Below, piece after piece: positions 1 to 5,515 of a stretch of DNA of 33,168 nt. The stretch covers positions 1 through 33,168 of the forward strand of contig NZ_QMEL01000015.1 in the NCBI RefSeq assembly GCF_003390885.1, in the 5' to 3' direction. Below the pieces are notes generated by a model. The model did no database searches, was not told where the DNA came from, and saw nothing but the letters and a program-made list of their open reading frames with translations. This DNA is from Pelagibacterium sediminicola (GTDB lineage Bacteria; Pseudomonadota; Alphaproteobacteria; Rhizobiales; Devosiaceae). The position numbers and the translations under genes were made by a program. Positions within the stretch are counted from its first letter, which is position 1; every line of letters starts with the position of its first letter.

Positions 1-67
1 GACGGCGCCGGCCCGTATCCACGATCTCGAGCCGCTCGACACGGCTTCTATCTGTAAAGATATCCAT
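1..67 (-). CDS. tnpA: IS66-type transposase accessory protein TnpA, N-terminal fragment cut by the window edge
   Basis: Only 22 codons are visible. They begin at ATG (complement of 65-67), directly downstream of in-frame TGA TAG stops, so this is the only possible ATG start. The peptide begins MDIFTDRSRVERLEIVDTG and runs into an arginine cluster. This looks like the start of IS66-family TnpA proteins, small helix-turn-helix accessory proteins encoded first in the tnpA-tnpB-tnpC order. The call is recognition from memory of a short N-terminus. It is supported by the GTAAGC terminus found 60 bp upstream, which is where an IS66 end should be. No clear Shine-Dalgarno is visible. An unrelated short ORF is possible but less likely. 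Confidence 0.68.
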   Translation of the reverse strand, partial: MDIFTDRSRVERLEIVDTGRRR

Positions 68-127
68 ACCGACAGTCAGCTATCAGACCGATCGCGCAAG
101 CCAAGGCGGCTCTCAACGGAGGCTTAC
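1..127 (-). mobile_element. End of an IS66-family insertion sequence, inserted in a CRISPR repeat
   Basis: Read on the minus strand, sequence unrelated to the CRISPR repeat starts abruptly at 127 with GTAAGCCTCC, and a tnpA-like ORF starts 60 bp further in. IS66-family elements are known for terminal inverted repeats starting GTAA and for 8-bp target duplications. The junction falls between nucleotides 2 and 3 of the 36-bp CRISPR repeat, so the target duplication should be CCTAGCAG (128-135). The other IS end and the second duplication copy lie outside the window, so the element's length and completeness cannot be judged. Confidence 0.7.
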
Positions 128-689
128 CCTAGCAGTTCAGAAAACGCGGTCCAACGGCAACTCTGGCCCGCTGTGCGCGAAGGACTCAAGAAGCCTAGCA
201 GTTCAGAAAACGCGGTCCAACGGCAACCGGGGCAAGCCCTCGACCGGCAGTCGATTTAGCCTAGCAGTTCAGAAAACGCGGTCCAACGGCAACCATCGGC
301 GTAGTCGTCATCGCGGATGTCGAAGCCTAGCAGTTCAGAAAACGCGGTCCAACGGCAACTGACAGAACGATCAAGCTTTCCTCAAAGGCAGCCTAGCAGT
401 TCAGAAAACGCGGTCCAACGGCAACCGAGGCCACCCCATGAACCGCCTCCTTACCAGCCTAGCAGTTCAGAAAACGCGGTCCAACGGCAACCGAAAACGA
501 GCGCGAGCGATTCCTGACGCTAGCCTAGCAGTTCAGAAAACGCGGTCCAACGGCAACGGCTTGCCAATGGTGATGGTGCCGGGCGCGAGCCTAGCAGTTC
601 AGAAAACGCGGTCCAACGGCAACCGGGTAGTTGTTCCAATTCGACGCGCGCAAAATCTAGCAGTTGAAAGAACGTCGCCCAATAGCAAC
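128..689 (-). CRISPR. CRISPR array, type II (II-C-like) repeats: nine 36-bp repeats, eight 30-bp spacers
   Basis: Repeats start at 126 (first two bases replaced by the IS end, so 128), 192, 258, 324, 390, 456, 522, 588 and 654, an exact 66-bp period. Repeats 2-8 are identical. The last (654-689) differs at 10 of 36 positions. Spacers, all 30 bp and all different, are 162-191, 228-257, 294-323, 360-389, 426-455, 492-521, 558-587 and 624-653. On the minus strand the repeat begins GTTGCCGTTGGACC and ends AACTGCTAGGCT. A 36/30 layout with a repeat starting GTTG and ending in a -10-like hexamer fits type II-C, where crRNAs are spacer followed by the GTTG end; this sets the minus orientation. No cas gene is visible in the window. 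Type is inferred from the repeat alone. Confidence 0.95.
654..682 (-). promoter_or_regulatory. Promoter-like sequence inside the terminal CRISPR repeat (representative of all repeats)
   Basis: On the minus strand the intact repeats contain TTGGAC, 17 bp, then TAGGCT preceded by TGC (extended -10). In repeat 3 these are at 281-286 and 258-263. The degenerate terminal repeat keeps the arrangement as TTGGGC (677-682), 17 bp, TAGATT (654-659). Each promoter would start transcription in the adjacent spacer. Repeat-embedded promoters are established for the type II-C array of Neisseria meningitidis; applying that here is inference from spacing and hexamer match. Confidence 0.55.
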
Positions 690-699
690 CTGCCCTCCC

Positions 700-738
700 T
701 GGCTGCGGAGGCCCGTGCCCTTCGAGCCTCCGCAGCCA
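700..738. other. Strong stem-loop flanking the CRISPR array
   Basis: A perfect 13-bp inverted repeat (700-712 and 726-738, TGGCTGCGGAGGC and its complement) encloses a 13-nt loop. It sits 10 bp beyond the terminal repeat. No T-tract follows on either strand, so it is not a canonical intrinsic terminator. It could insulate the array from flanking transcription, be the 3' hairpin of a plus-strand RNA starting in the degenerate repeat, or be a chance dyad. Confidence 0.6.
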
Positions 739-834
739 TCCCATCTGAAATTTCCCGTTGCATGAAACTCTTTGTCTGGACAGCGCGTGGGTGTGTTGTC
801 AGTCTGCCGGTGAATCAGAATCGGGGGCGTTCAA

Positions 835-1584
835 TTGCATTCCATCCTTTCACTGCCTCCGGTGCAGCTTTTGCTGGCGATCGTGCTGTTCGTCGTTGTC
901 GGCACGGGCGTGGCCATGTTGCTGCTCTTTGGGCTGCGCCGTGCGTTCAGGACGTCCTCGATGGCGGTGCCGGTGGCGACCTTTATCAGTACGGTGGCGA
1001 CCGCCTGGGCGCTGGCGCTCGGATTCGCCGCGGCCGATGTCTGGACCTTGCGCGCGGATGCGGACAAAGCGGCGTTTGCCGAGCGGTCCTCGGTCATGCG
1101 CCTCGTCGGCATGGCGGATACGCAAGCGCTCGATATTCCCGAATTGCGCGAGGCAATTATCGACTATGTCGCTCTCGTCACCACGGACGAATGGGGTGCC
1201 GGTCTCAACAGCAGGCCCCATACGGGGGTGGATGATGCCCTTCAGGCCATAAGGCTGGCCATCATCGATCTTGCCTATGGCGAGGCGCCGGAGGCCCTCG
1301 TCGACAAGGCGGTGAACGATTTCGATGAATTACAGGATGCGCGCAACGCCCGGTTGGGAGTGGGCGAAAGCGTTGTCGACGAGGCAAAATGGTATCTGGT
1401 CGTCATTTTGACGGTCATGAGCATGACCACAATCGGAGCCTGCCATCTCGACCGCCCGGTGGCCGGCTTCAATGCGCTCTGGATTTACGGAATCGTGGTC
1501 GTCGCCAGCCTTTGGGTGCTGGGCATTCACATCAATCCCTATACGCACCTGGCGATCCCCTTCGAGGCGATCGATGCCGTTTAG
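835..1584 (+). CDS. DUF4239 (bestrophin-like) membrane protein
   Basis: A 249-residue protein with two N-terminal hydrophobic segments (about residues 8-34 and 43-68), a soluble central region of about 110 residues (70-180), and two C-terminal segments (about 186-205 and 212-232). This TM-TM-loop-TM-TM layout and length match DUF4239 proteins, a bestrophin-like family of unproven function, possibly ion-conducting. The start is TTG at 835 with a purine-rich GGGGGCG 6 bases upstream. The first in-frame ATG (960) would delete the first membrane segment, so TTG is preferred. It stands alone, facing away from the CRISPR array and followed by a long gap. The family call is by recognition of layout and sequence style; no catalytic motif supports it. 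Confidence 0.75.
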   Translation: MHSILSLPPVQLLLAIVLFVVVGTGVAMLLLFGLRRAFRTSSMAVPVATFISTVATAWALALGFAAADVWTLRADADKAAFAERSSVMRLVGMADTQALDIPELREAIIDYVALVTTDEWGAGLNSRPHTGVDDALQAIRLAIIDLAYGEAPEALVDKAVNDFDELQDARNARLGVGESVVDEAKWYLVVILTVMSMTTIGACHLDRPVAGFNALWIYGIVVVASLWVLGIHINPYTHLAIPFEAIDAV

Positions 1585-1921
1585 GCCCGTTCAGGATTTG
1601 ACGAAATCGAAGATCGGGAGGATAGCTTGTGTGCTGCGCCGGTCTCCGGGAGTCCGTCTCGGGGGGGGGGATGGAGATGGCGCGCATATCAGCGCCAAAA
1701 CCACCAATGTCGTTCGCGGCTTGTTCCCCGAAGCCAGAACGATCCGCCCTCAACCGCCGCGGCAGGCCGTTTCCATCAAAGCCCGGGATCAAACACCTAA
1801 CGCTGCAACCGGGCGGCCGGTATTAAGGTAAATGCCCCGAAACCCCGCCTAGATGTGAGCTTTCAGGATAAGCGGGCACCACCTATCCGGTTCGGAACGC
1901 GACAAATCAAAGACTTGGAGC

Positions 1922-1948
1922 TCCTGTTTTGATTCCGTCAAAACAGGA
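1922..1948. repeat. Perfect 11-bp inverted repeat with 5-nt loop
   Basis: TCCTGTTTTGA (1922-1932), loop TTCCG, then TCAAAACAGGA (1938-1948), followed by ATTGTTCTAG. The motif resembles short palindromic intergenic repeats I associate with Hyphomicrobiales genomes, but no second copy is visible here. No T-tract follows, so it is a poor terminator for the upstream membrane-protein gene. Confidence 0.6.
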
Positions 1949-1988
1949 ATTGTTCTAGCGTTGCGCTTCGGTGGTGGAGGTCTTATAG

Positions 1989-2016
1989 TTGACCAAGTCT
2001 ATAGACTTTTTGCAAT
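1989..2016 (+). promoter_or_regulatory. Putative rrf2 promoter with a 14-bp palindromic operator in its spacer
   Basis: TTGACC (1989-1994), 16 bp, then TGCAAT (2011-2016). Almost the whole spacer is the perfect palindrome AAGTCTATAGACTT (1995-2008). The Rrf2 start codon is 37 bp downstream of the -10 element. A dyad in this position suits a dimeric repressor, and Rrf2 proteins often regulate themselves, so autoregulation is a reasonable inference. Confidence 0.6.
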
Positions 2017-2053
2017 GGACCGTGTCCAACATGGCAAGGTGCCCCCTCATTCG

Positions 2054-2491
2054 ATGATTTCGCAGAAGGCCAAATATGCGCTAAGGGCCCTGGTTGCCCT
2101 TGCCCGCGCGCCGCAGACAGAGCCGCTCGTCATCTCCGACATTGCGCGCGAGCACAGAATCCCCAAGAAATTCCTCGAGCAGATCCTGCTCGATCTCAAG
2201 CGGCACGGCTTGCTGGCGTCCAAGCGCGGCAAGGGAGGGGGCTATGTGTTGCTGCGGCCTGCCGACAAGATCACCTATGGCGAGGTGCTGCGCATCATCG
2301 ACGGGCCGATTGCGCCCCTGCCGTGCCTTTCGATTACCGCCTATCGCAGATGTGCCGATTGCGTTGACGAGACGAGTTGCGAGACCCGGAAGGTCTTTGC
2401 GCATGTGGCCGATGCCACGCGCAAGGTGCTCGATTCAACCACGATCGCGGACGCAGCGGCCACGCCCCGCATCGCGCAGATCGCTTCCTGA
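2054..2491 (+). CDS. Rrf2-family transcriptional regulator, probable Fe-S sensor
   Basis: 145 residues starting MISQKAKYALRALVALA, the typical Rrf2 N-terminus. The winged helix covers about residues 1-65 (IPKKFLEQILLDL recognition region, then the KRGKGGGY wing). A longer frame from 1961 exists, but its 31 extra residues are not Rrf2-like and cover the promoter, so the ATG at 2054 is chosen. The segment after the wing contains four cysteines in the stretch PCLSITAYRRC-ADC-VDETSC, where IscR, NsrR and RirA carry cluster-binding cysteines. Ligation of an Fe-S cluster is therefore likely, while the signal sensed (iron, cluster status, NO or sulfur) is not readable. A perfect palindrome in the promoter suggests autoregulation. 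No suf or isc genes are nearby, so the regulon is unknown. Confidence 0.88.
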   Translation: MISQKAKYALRALVALARAPQTEPLVISDIAREHRIPKKFLEQILLDLKRHGLLASKRGKGGGYVLLRPADKITYGEVLRIIDGPIAPLPCLSITAYRRCADCVDETSCETRKVFAHVADATRKVLDSTTIADAAATPRIAQIAS

Positions 2492-2670
2492 GCCATCCGA
2501 CCCGTCGGCTGGCAGAGGAATTGAACGGTTGCGCGTAGCGTTTGGTTAACCCAAGGCGCAATCGCGCCCCGGCCGGGAAAAACAAAAACAGAAATCGTTA
2601 ATGCCTTGCCCGGCACAGTTGTGCAAGGCGGGGGGAGCCGCCAAACGCAAATGAGGGGTGTGGGCGGCGG

Positions 2671-4884
2671 ATGCACAACGGTCCACAGGCACAGAGCCGG
2701 CATGATAATCGGGCGGAAACGCTCGCCTATATCGAAATGGTGATTTCGCTCACCGACCGGGCGGTCATCGTTTCGGACGCCGAGCGGAACGTATGCTACG
2801 TCAATGCCGCCTTTACCGCCATGTTCGGTTATACGCTGGACGATGTCAGCATGATCCCGCCATGGGAGTTGCTGGCCGGGCCGCTGACCGATGCCAAGCT
2901 CCACGAGCGGGCGAGCCATTCGGGACGGGACGGGGCGTTTTTTCACGACGATTTGTTGCTGCACACCAAGGGGGGCGACCCGATCTGGGTGTCGGCGCGG
3001 GTGGAGCCGGTGTTCGATGCGGCGGGCAAGTTTACCCATGTCGTGGGCATGCTTACCGATATCACCAATGCCAAGCGTCTTCAGGTTCTTCAGCGAGAGG
3101 TCCTCGAGGCGCTGGCGCGCGATGTGCCGCTGGCCGAGCTGATGACGTTCATCTGTTCGCAGGTCGAGGCACTGGCGCCCGACGTTGTGTGCTCGGTGCT
3201 CGCGGTCGATGGAGAAGGTCGCCTGCGCCCCCTTGCCGCCCCCTCGTTGCCCGCATTCGTCTCGGATGGTGTCGACGGGCTTGCTATCGGGCCCGATGTC
3301 GGGGCGTGCGGGGCGGCGGCGTTTGGGAAAAAGGATGTGGTTTCGCGCAACATCGGCACAAATCCGGCCTGGGCCGGGGTCGGGGAACGGCTCTCGAAAT
3401 CCGGGTTCAATGCGTGCTGGTCGACGCCGATGATCATGCGCGACGGCAAGGTGGCGGGGACCTTTGCGTTCTATTTCGCCCAGGACCGCGACCCCAGCCC
3501 CTGGCATCGGCAGATCGTCGATACGTGCGTCCATCTGTGCGGCATGGCGATCGAACGCGATGAGGCCAAGACCCGGATCAATCGCCTGGCCTATTTCGAT
3601 GCCCTTACCGGATTGCAGAACCGGGCCTCGCTGCGCCGCAAGCTTGGTGACAGATTCAGCCGCGACGCCAGGCGCCAGACACGGACCGCATTTCTATGCG
3701 TCGACATCGATCGGCTCAAGGATATCAATGATGCGTTCGGGGCGCCTGTGGGCGATGCCATTCTTTCGGCGGCGGCAAAACGGCTGGCCGATCATGTTTC
3801 TTACCGGGGCGAGGTGTGCCGGCTCAACGGCGATGCCTTTGTCATCGCCATCGATGCGGATCGCGAAGGGGCGGAACGGCACGCGCGCGGGATAATCGAA
3901 GCGTTGCTCCAGCCCTTCGAGACGTCGGGGGTTGCGCTGCCCCTTTCCTCGAGCGTGGGGATCGCGCTTTATCCCGAGGACGGGCAGGATGTGGACGGGC
4001 TGTTGCGCCACTGTGAGACGGCGATGTTCGAGGCCAAGGCCAAGGCGCGGGGTTCTTATAAATTCTTCGATCCGGCCATGCAGGTCCTCAACAAGACGCG
4101 GCTGGTGCTGGGCACGGCGCTGCGCGAGGCCATCGCGTGCGATGAGCTTGAATTGGTCTATCAGCCGCAGGTCGATTGCCAGAGCGGGCGGATATACGGG
4201 GTCGAGGCGCTGGCGCGCTGGACGCACCCCGAATTGGGCGTGGTGAGCCCGGCACGGTTTATCCCTATAGCCGAGCAGGTCGGGCTGATCGAGGCCATCG
4301 GCGGCTGGGCGATACGTTCGGCCTGCGCACAGCTTGCCGACTGGCGCGCGCGGGGGTTCATGGTCCCGGCGATTTCGGTCAACATATCGCCCCATCAGTT
4401 CCGCAATACCGGTTTCTGCGCCCTTATTGCCGCCAGCCTCGATGCCCATGGGCTCGCGCCCTCTGACATAACCATCGAGATCACCGAGGGTGTGATGCTC
4501 GAGGAGACGCCGGCGGTCGTTGAAAACGTCCGCAAGCTTGCGAAGATGGGCGTCAGGCTCTCTATGGACGATTTCGGCACCGGACATTCGAGCCTGTCGC
4601 TGCTCGCGCGGCTGCCGGTGACCGAACTCAAGATCGACCGCAGCTTCATGGACCGGATCGAGGACGACGCGACCGCGCAGGCGGTGGTGACGGCGGTGGT
4701 ATGCATCGGGCAGAGCCTCGGCATGACCGTGGTGGCCGAGGGCGTCGAAAACGACGCGCAACGGCGGTTCCTCACCGCGCTCGGCTGCACCGTGCATCAG
4801 GGCTACCACTATTCGCGCCCGCTGGACCGGGAAAGTCTTGAAGGCTGGATGAGCGGGCCTGCCGTCTCGCGGCGCAGCGCTTAG
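2671..4884 (+). CDS. PAS-GAF-GGDEF-EAL protein, probable cyclic-di-GMP phosphodiesterase
   Basis: 737 residues with no membrane segment, so cytosolic. Domains in order: PAS about 20-135 (ending MLTDITNAKRL), GAF about 140-295, GGDEF about 305-470, EAL about 480-725. The GGDEF signature is NGDAF at 386-390, losing the second G-E pattern needed for diguanylate cyclase activity. The EAL domain keeps EAL (512-514), DDFGTG (633-638), KIDRSF and AEGVEN, all expected in active phosphodiesterases. The layout resembles E. coli DosP with one PAS. The likely reaction is hydrolysis of c-di-GMP to pGpG, modulated by PAS and GAF sensing and perhaps GTP binding in the degenerate GGDEF. The PAS ligand is unknown. 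The gene stands alone with an ATG start, and the upstream Shine-Dalgarno is weak. Confidence 0.93.
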   Translation: MHNGPQAQSRHDNRAETLAYIEMVISLTDRAVIVSDAERNVCYVNAAFTAMFGYTLDDVSMIPPWELLAGPLTDAKLHERASHSGRDGAFFHDDLLLHTKGGDPIWVSARVEPVFDAAGKFTHVVGMLTDITNAKRLQVLQREVLEALARDVPLAELMTFICSQVEALAPDVVCSVLAVDGEGRLRPLAAPSLPAFVSDGVDGLAIGPDVGACGAAAFGKKDVVSRNIGTNPAWAGVGERLSKSGFNACWSTPMIMRDGKVAGTFAFYFAQDRDPSPWHRQIVDTCVHLCGMAIERDEAKTRINRLAYFDALTGLQNRASLRRKLGDRFSRDARRQTRTAFLCVDIDRLKDINDAFGAPVGDAILSAAAKRLADHVSYRGEVCRLNGDAFVIAIDADREGAERHARGIIEALLQPFETSGVALPLSSSVGIALYPEDGQDVDGLLRHCETAMFEAKAKARGSYKFFDPAMQVLNKTRLVLGTALREAIACDELELVYQPQVDCQSGRIYGVEALARWTHPELGVVSPARFIPIAEQVGLIEAIGGWAIRSACAQLADWRARGFMVPAISVNISPHQFRNTGFCALIAASLDAHGLAPSDITIEITEGVMLEETPAVVENVRKLAKMGVRLSMDDFGTGHSSLSLLARLPVTELKIDRSFMDRIEDDATAQAVVTAVVCIGQSLGMTVVAEGVENDAQRRFLTALGCTVHQGYHYSRPLDRESLEGWMSGPAVSRRSA

Positions 4885-4904
4885 CCGCATTTGTGGCCCG
4901 GGCC

Positions 4905-5049
4905 AGCATCGCTACCCCCTCATCCGACCTTTTGCTACGCAAAAGCCCACCTTCTCCCACGAGGGGAGAAGGGCGGCGCTGAGAGTGCGCGGTTTACGAG
5001 CCCCCCTCTCCCCCCGTGGGAGAGGGGTTGGGGGTGAGGGGCAGCGATG
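4905..5049 (-). repeat. GC-rich intergenic dyad element, family 1, copy A
   Basis: Two nested palindromic blocks, one around CTTCTCCCACGAGGGGAGAAG and one around CCTCTCCCCCCGTGGGAGAGG, flanked by CCCCTCATCCGACC on one side and GGGGGTGAGGGG on the other. Its reverse complement aligns over its length with the element at 26521-26666, and in part with 24471-24656. Several dispersed copies in intergenic gaps in both orientations are typical of REP/BIME-like elements. It lies between the convergent EAL and MerR genes and may also help end transcription. Confidence 0.8.
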
Positions 5050-5086
5050 TTGCTACAAAACGCCCGAATGTTGTTGCAGCCCGGTT

Positions 5087-5515
5087 CTACCCGCTGGTTC
5101 TCAGCCTTTCATCGGCCAGTTGCCGGATCTCGGTCAGTTCCGTAATCGTGGTCTGGAGATCGTCGAGTTGGGTGCGCAGCAGGGCGAGGCGTTCGTCGAT
5201 CTTTTCGATCAGCAGGGTGTGCTGGGCGGTTTGCGAGCTGTCGGCGTCGTAAAGGGCAAGGTATTCCTGGATGTCGCGCAGCGAAAAGCCCAGCCGCTTG
5301 CCGCGCAGGATCAGGATCAACCTTGCCCGGTCGCGGCGACGGAAAACGCGGGTGTTGCCGACCCGCTCGGGCTGGAGCAGGCCCTTGGTTTCGTAAAAGC
5401 GGATGGCGCGGGTCGAGATGCCGAATTCTTTTGCCAGATCGGCGATTGCGAAAAGTTCGGGCTTTTCCACCTCGACCTTGTTCACCTCACGCTCCTTTGC
5501 CTTGAGTGCGTTCAT
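5087..5515 (-). CDS. MerR-family regulator of the fatty-acid degradation locus
   Basis: 142 residues. An unstructured start of about 20 residues is followed by the MerR DNA-binding domain (about 22-90: FAIADLAKEFGISTRAIRFYE, then GLLQPERVGNTRVFRRRDRARL) and a C-terminal helix of about 45 residues suited to dimerisation. There is no cysteine-rich metal-binding tail, so it is not a metal sensor. Its start overlaps the end of fadD by 29 bp, with GAGAGGA close upstream of the ATG inside fadD. The two genes are therefore probably cotranscribed and translationally linked. MerR-family LiuR-type repressors of acid catabolism in Proteobacteria recognise TTACGTTAACGTCAA-like sites, and two such sites lie upstream of fadD and fadE. 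An acyl-CoA or acyl chain as inducer is inference. Confidence 0.85.
   Translation of the reverse strand: MNALKAKEREVNKVEVEKPELFAIADLAKEFGISTRAIRFYETKGLLQPERVGNTRVFRRRDRARLILILRGKRLGFSLRDIQEYLALYDADSSQTAQHTLLIEKIDERLALLRTQLDDLQTTITELTEIRQLADERLRTSG

Larger units (their letters stand above)
1585..2053. other. 469-bp intergenic stretch without a convincing gene
   Basis: Short ORFs here (for example 1629-1826 on plus) have low-complexity, proline- and arginine-rich translations and no ribosome-binding site, so I do not call them. The stretch contains a run of nine G at about 1662-1670, the stem-loop at 1922-1948 and the Rrf2 promoter at 1989-2016. It could hold a small RNA, but nothing proves one. 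Confidence 0.6.

Noticed and set aside
1-125. Left flank as the C-terminus of cas2 or as the array leader
   Set aside because: No frame reads as Cas2, and the IS66-type end with a start codon on the minus strand explains the sequence better.
126-161. Repeat 1 as an ordinary repeat with a single G-to-C mutation
   Set aside because: The changed base belongs to GTAAGC, the start of an IS66-type terminus followed by a tnpA-like ORF. An insertion junction explains the mismatch and the sudden end of the array together.
317-517. Short ORFs with the repeated peptide SSSENAVQRQP or LAVQKTRSNGN (also 438-1235)
   Set aside because: They are translations through the CRISPR repeats: 66 bp is divisible by three, so each repeat is read in the same frame. 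There is no ribosome-binding site, and the frame changes character after the array.
1629-1826. Small ORFs between the DUF4239 and Rrf2 genes
   Set aside because: No ribosome-binding site, biased low-complexity composition and overlapping frames of equal quality.
1961-2053. Upstream extension of the Rrf2 gene to 1961
   Set aside because: The added residues are unlike any Rrf2 N-terminus and would put the promoter and its palindrome inside the coding region.
2611-2626. Sigma-54-like promoter upstream of the EAL gene (CGGCACAGTTGTGCAA)
   Set aside because: GG and GC are separated by 9 bases instead of the invariant 10. The sequence is better explained as part of a small dyad (GCCTTGC with GCAAGGC).
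2492-2670. c-di-GMP riboswitch in front of the EAL gene
   Set aside because: The leader lacks the conserved core of either known c-di-GMP riboswitch class; only a 7-bp dyad is visible.
2341-3534. Minus-strand frames over the PAS-GAF-GGDEF-EAL gene (also 3694-4890)
   Set aside because: Shadow frames lacking ribosome-binding sites and recognisable domains, while the plus-strand protein is clearly genuine.
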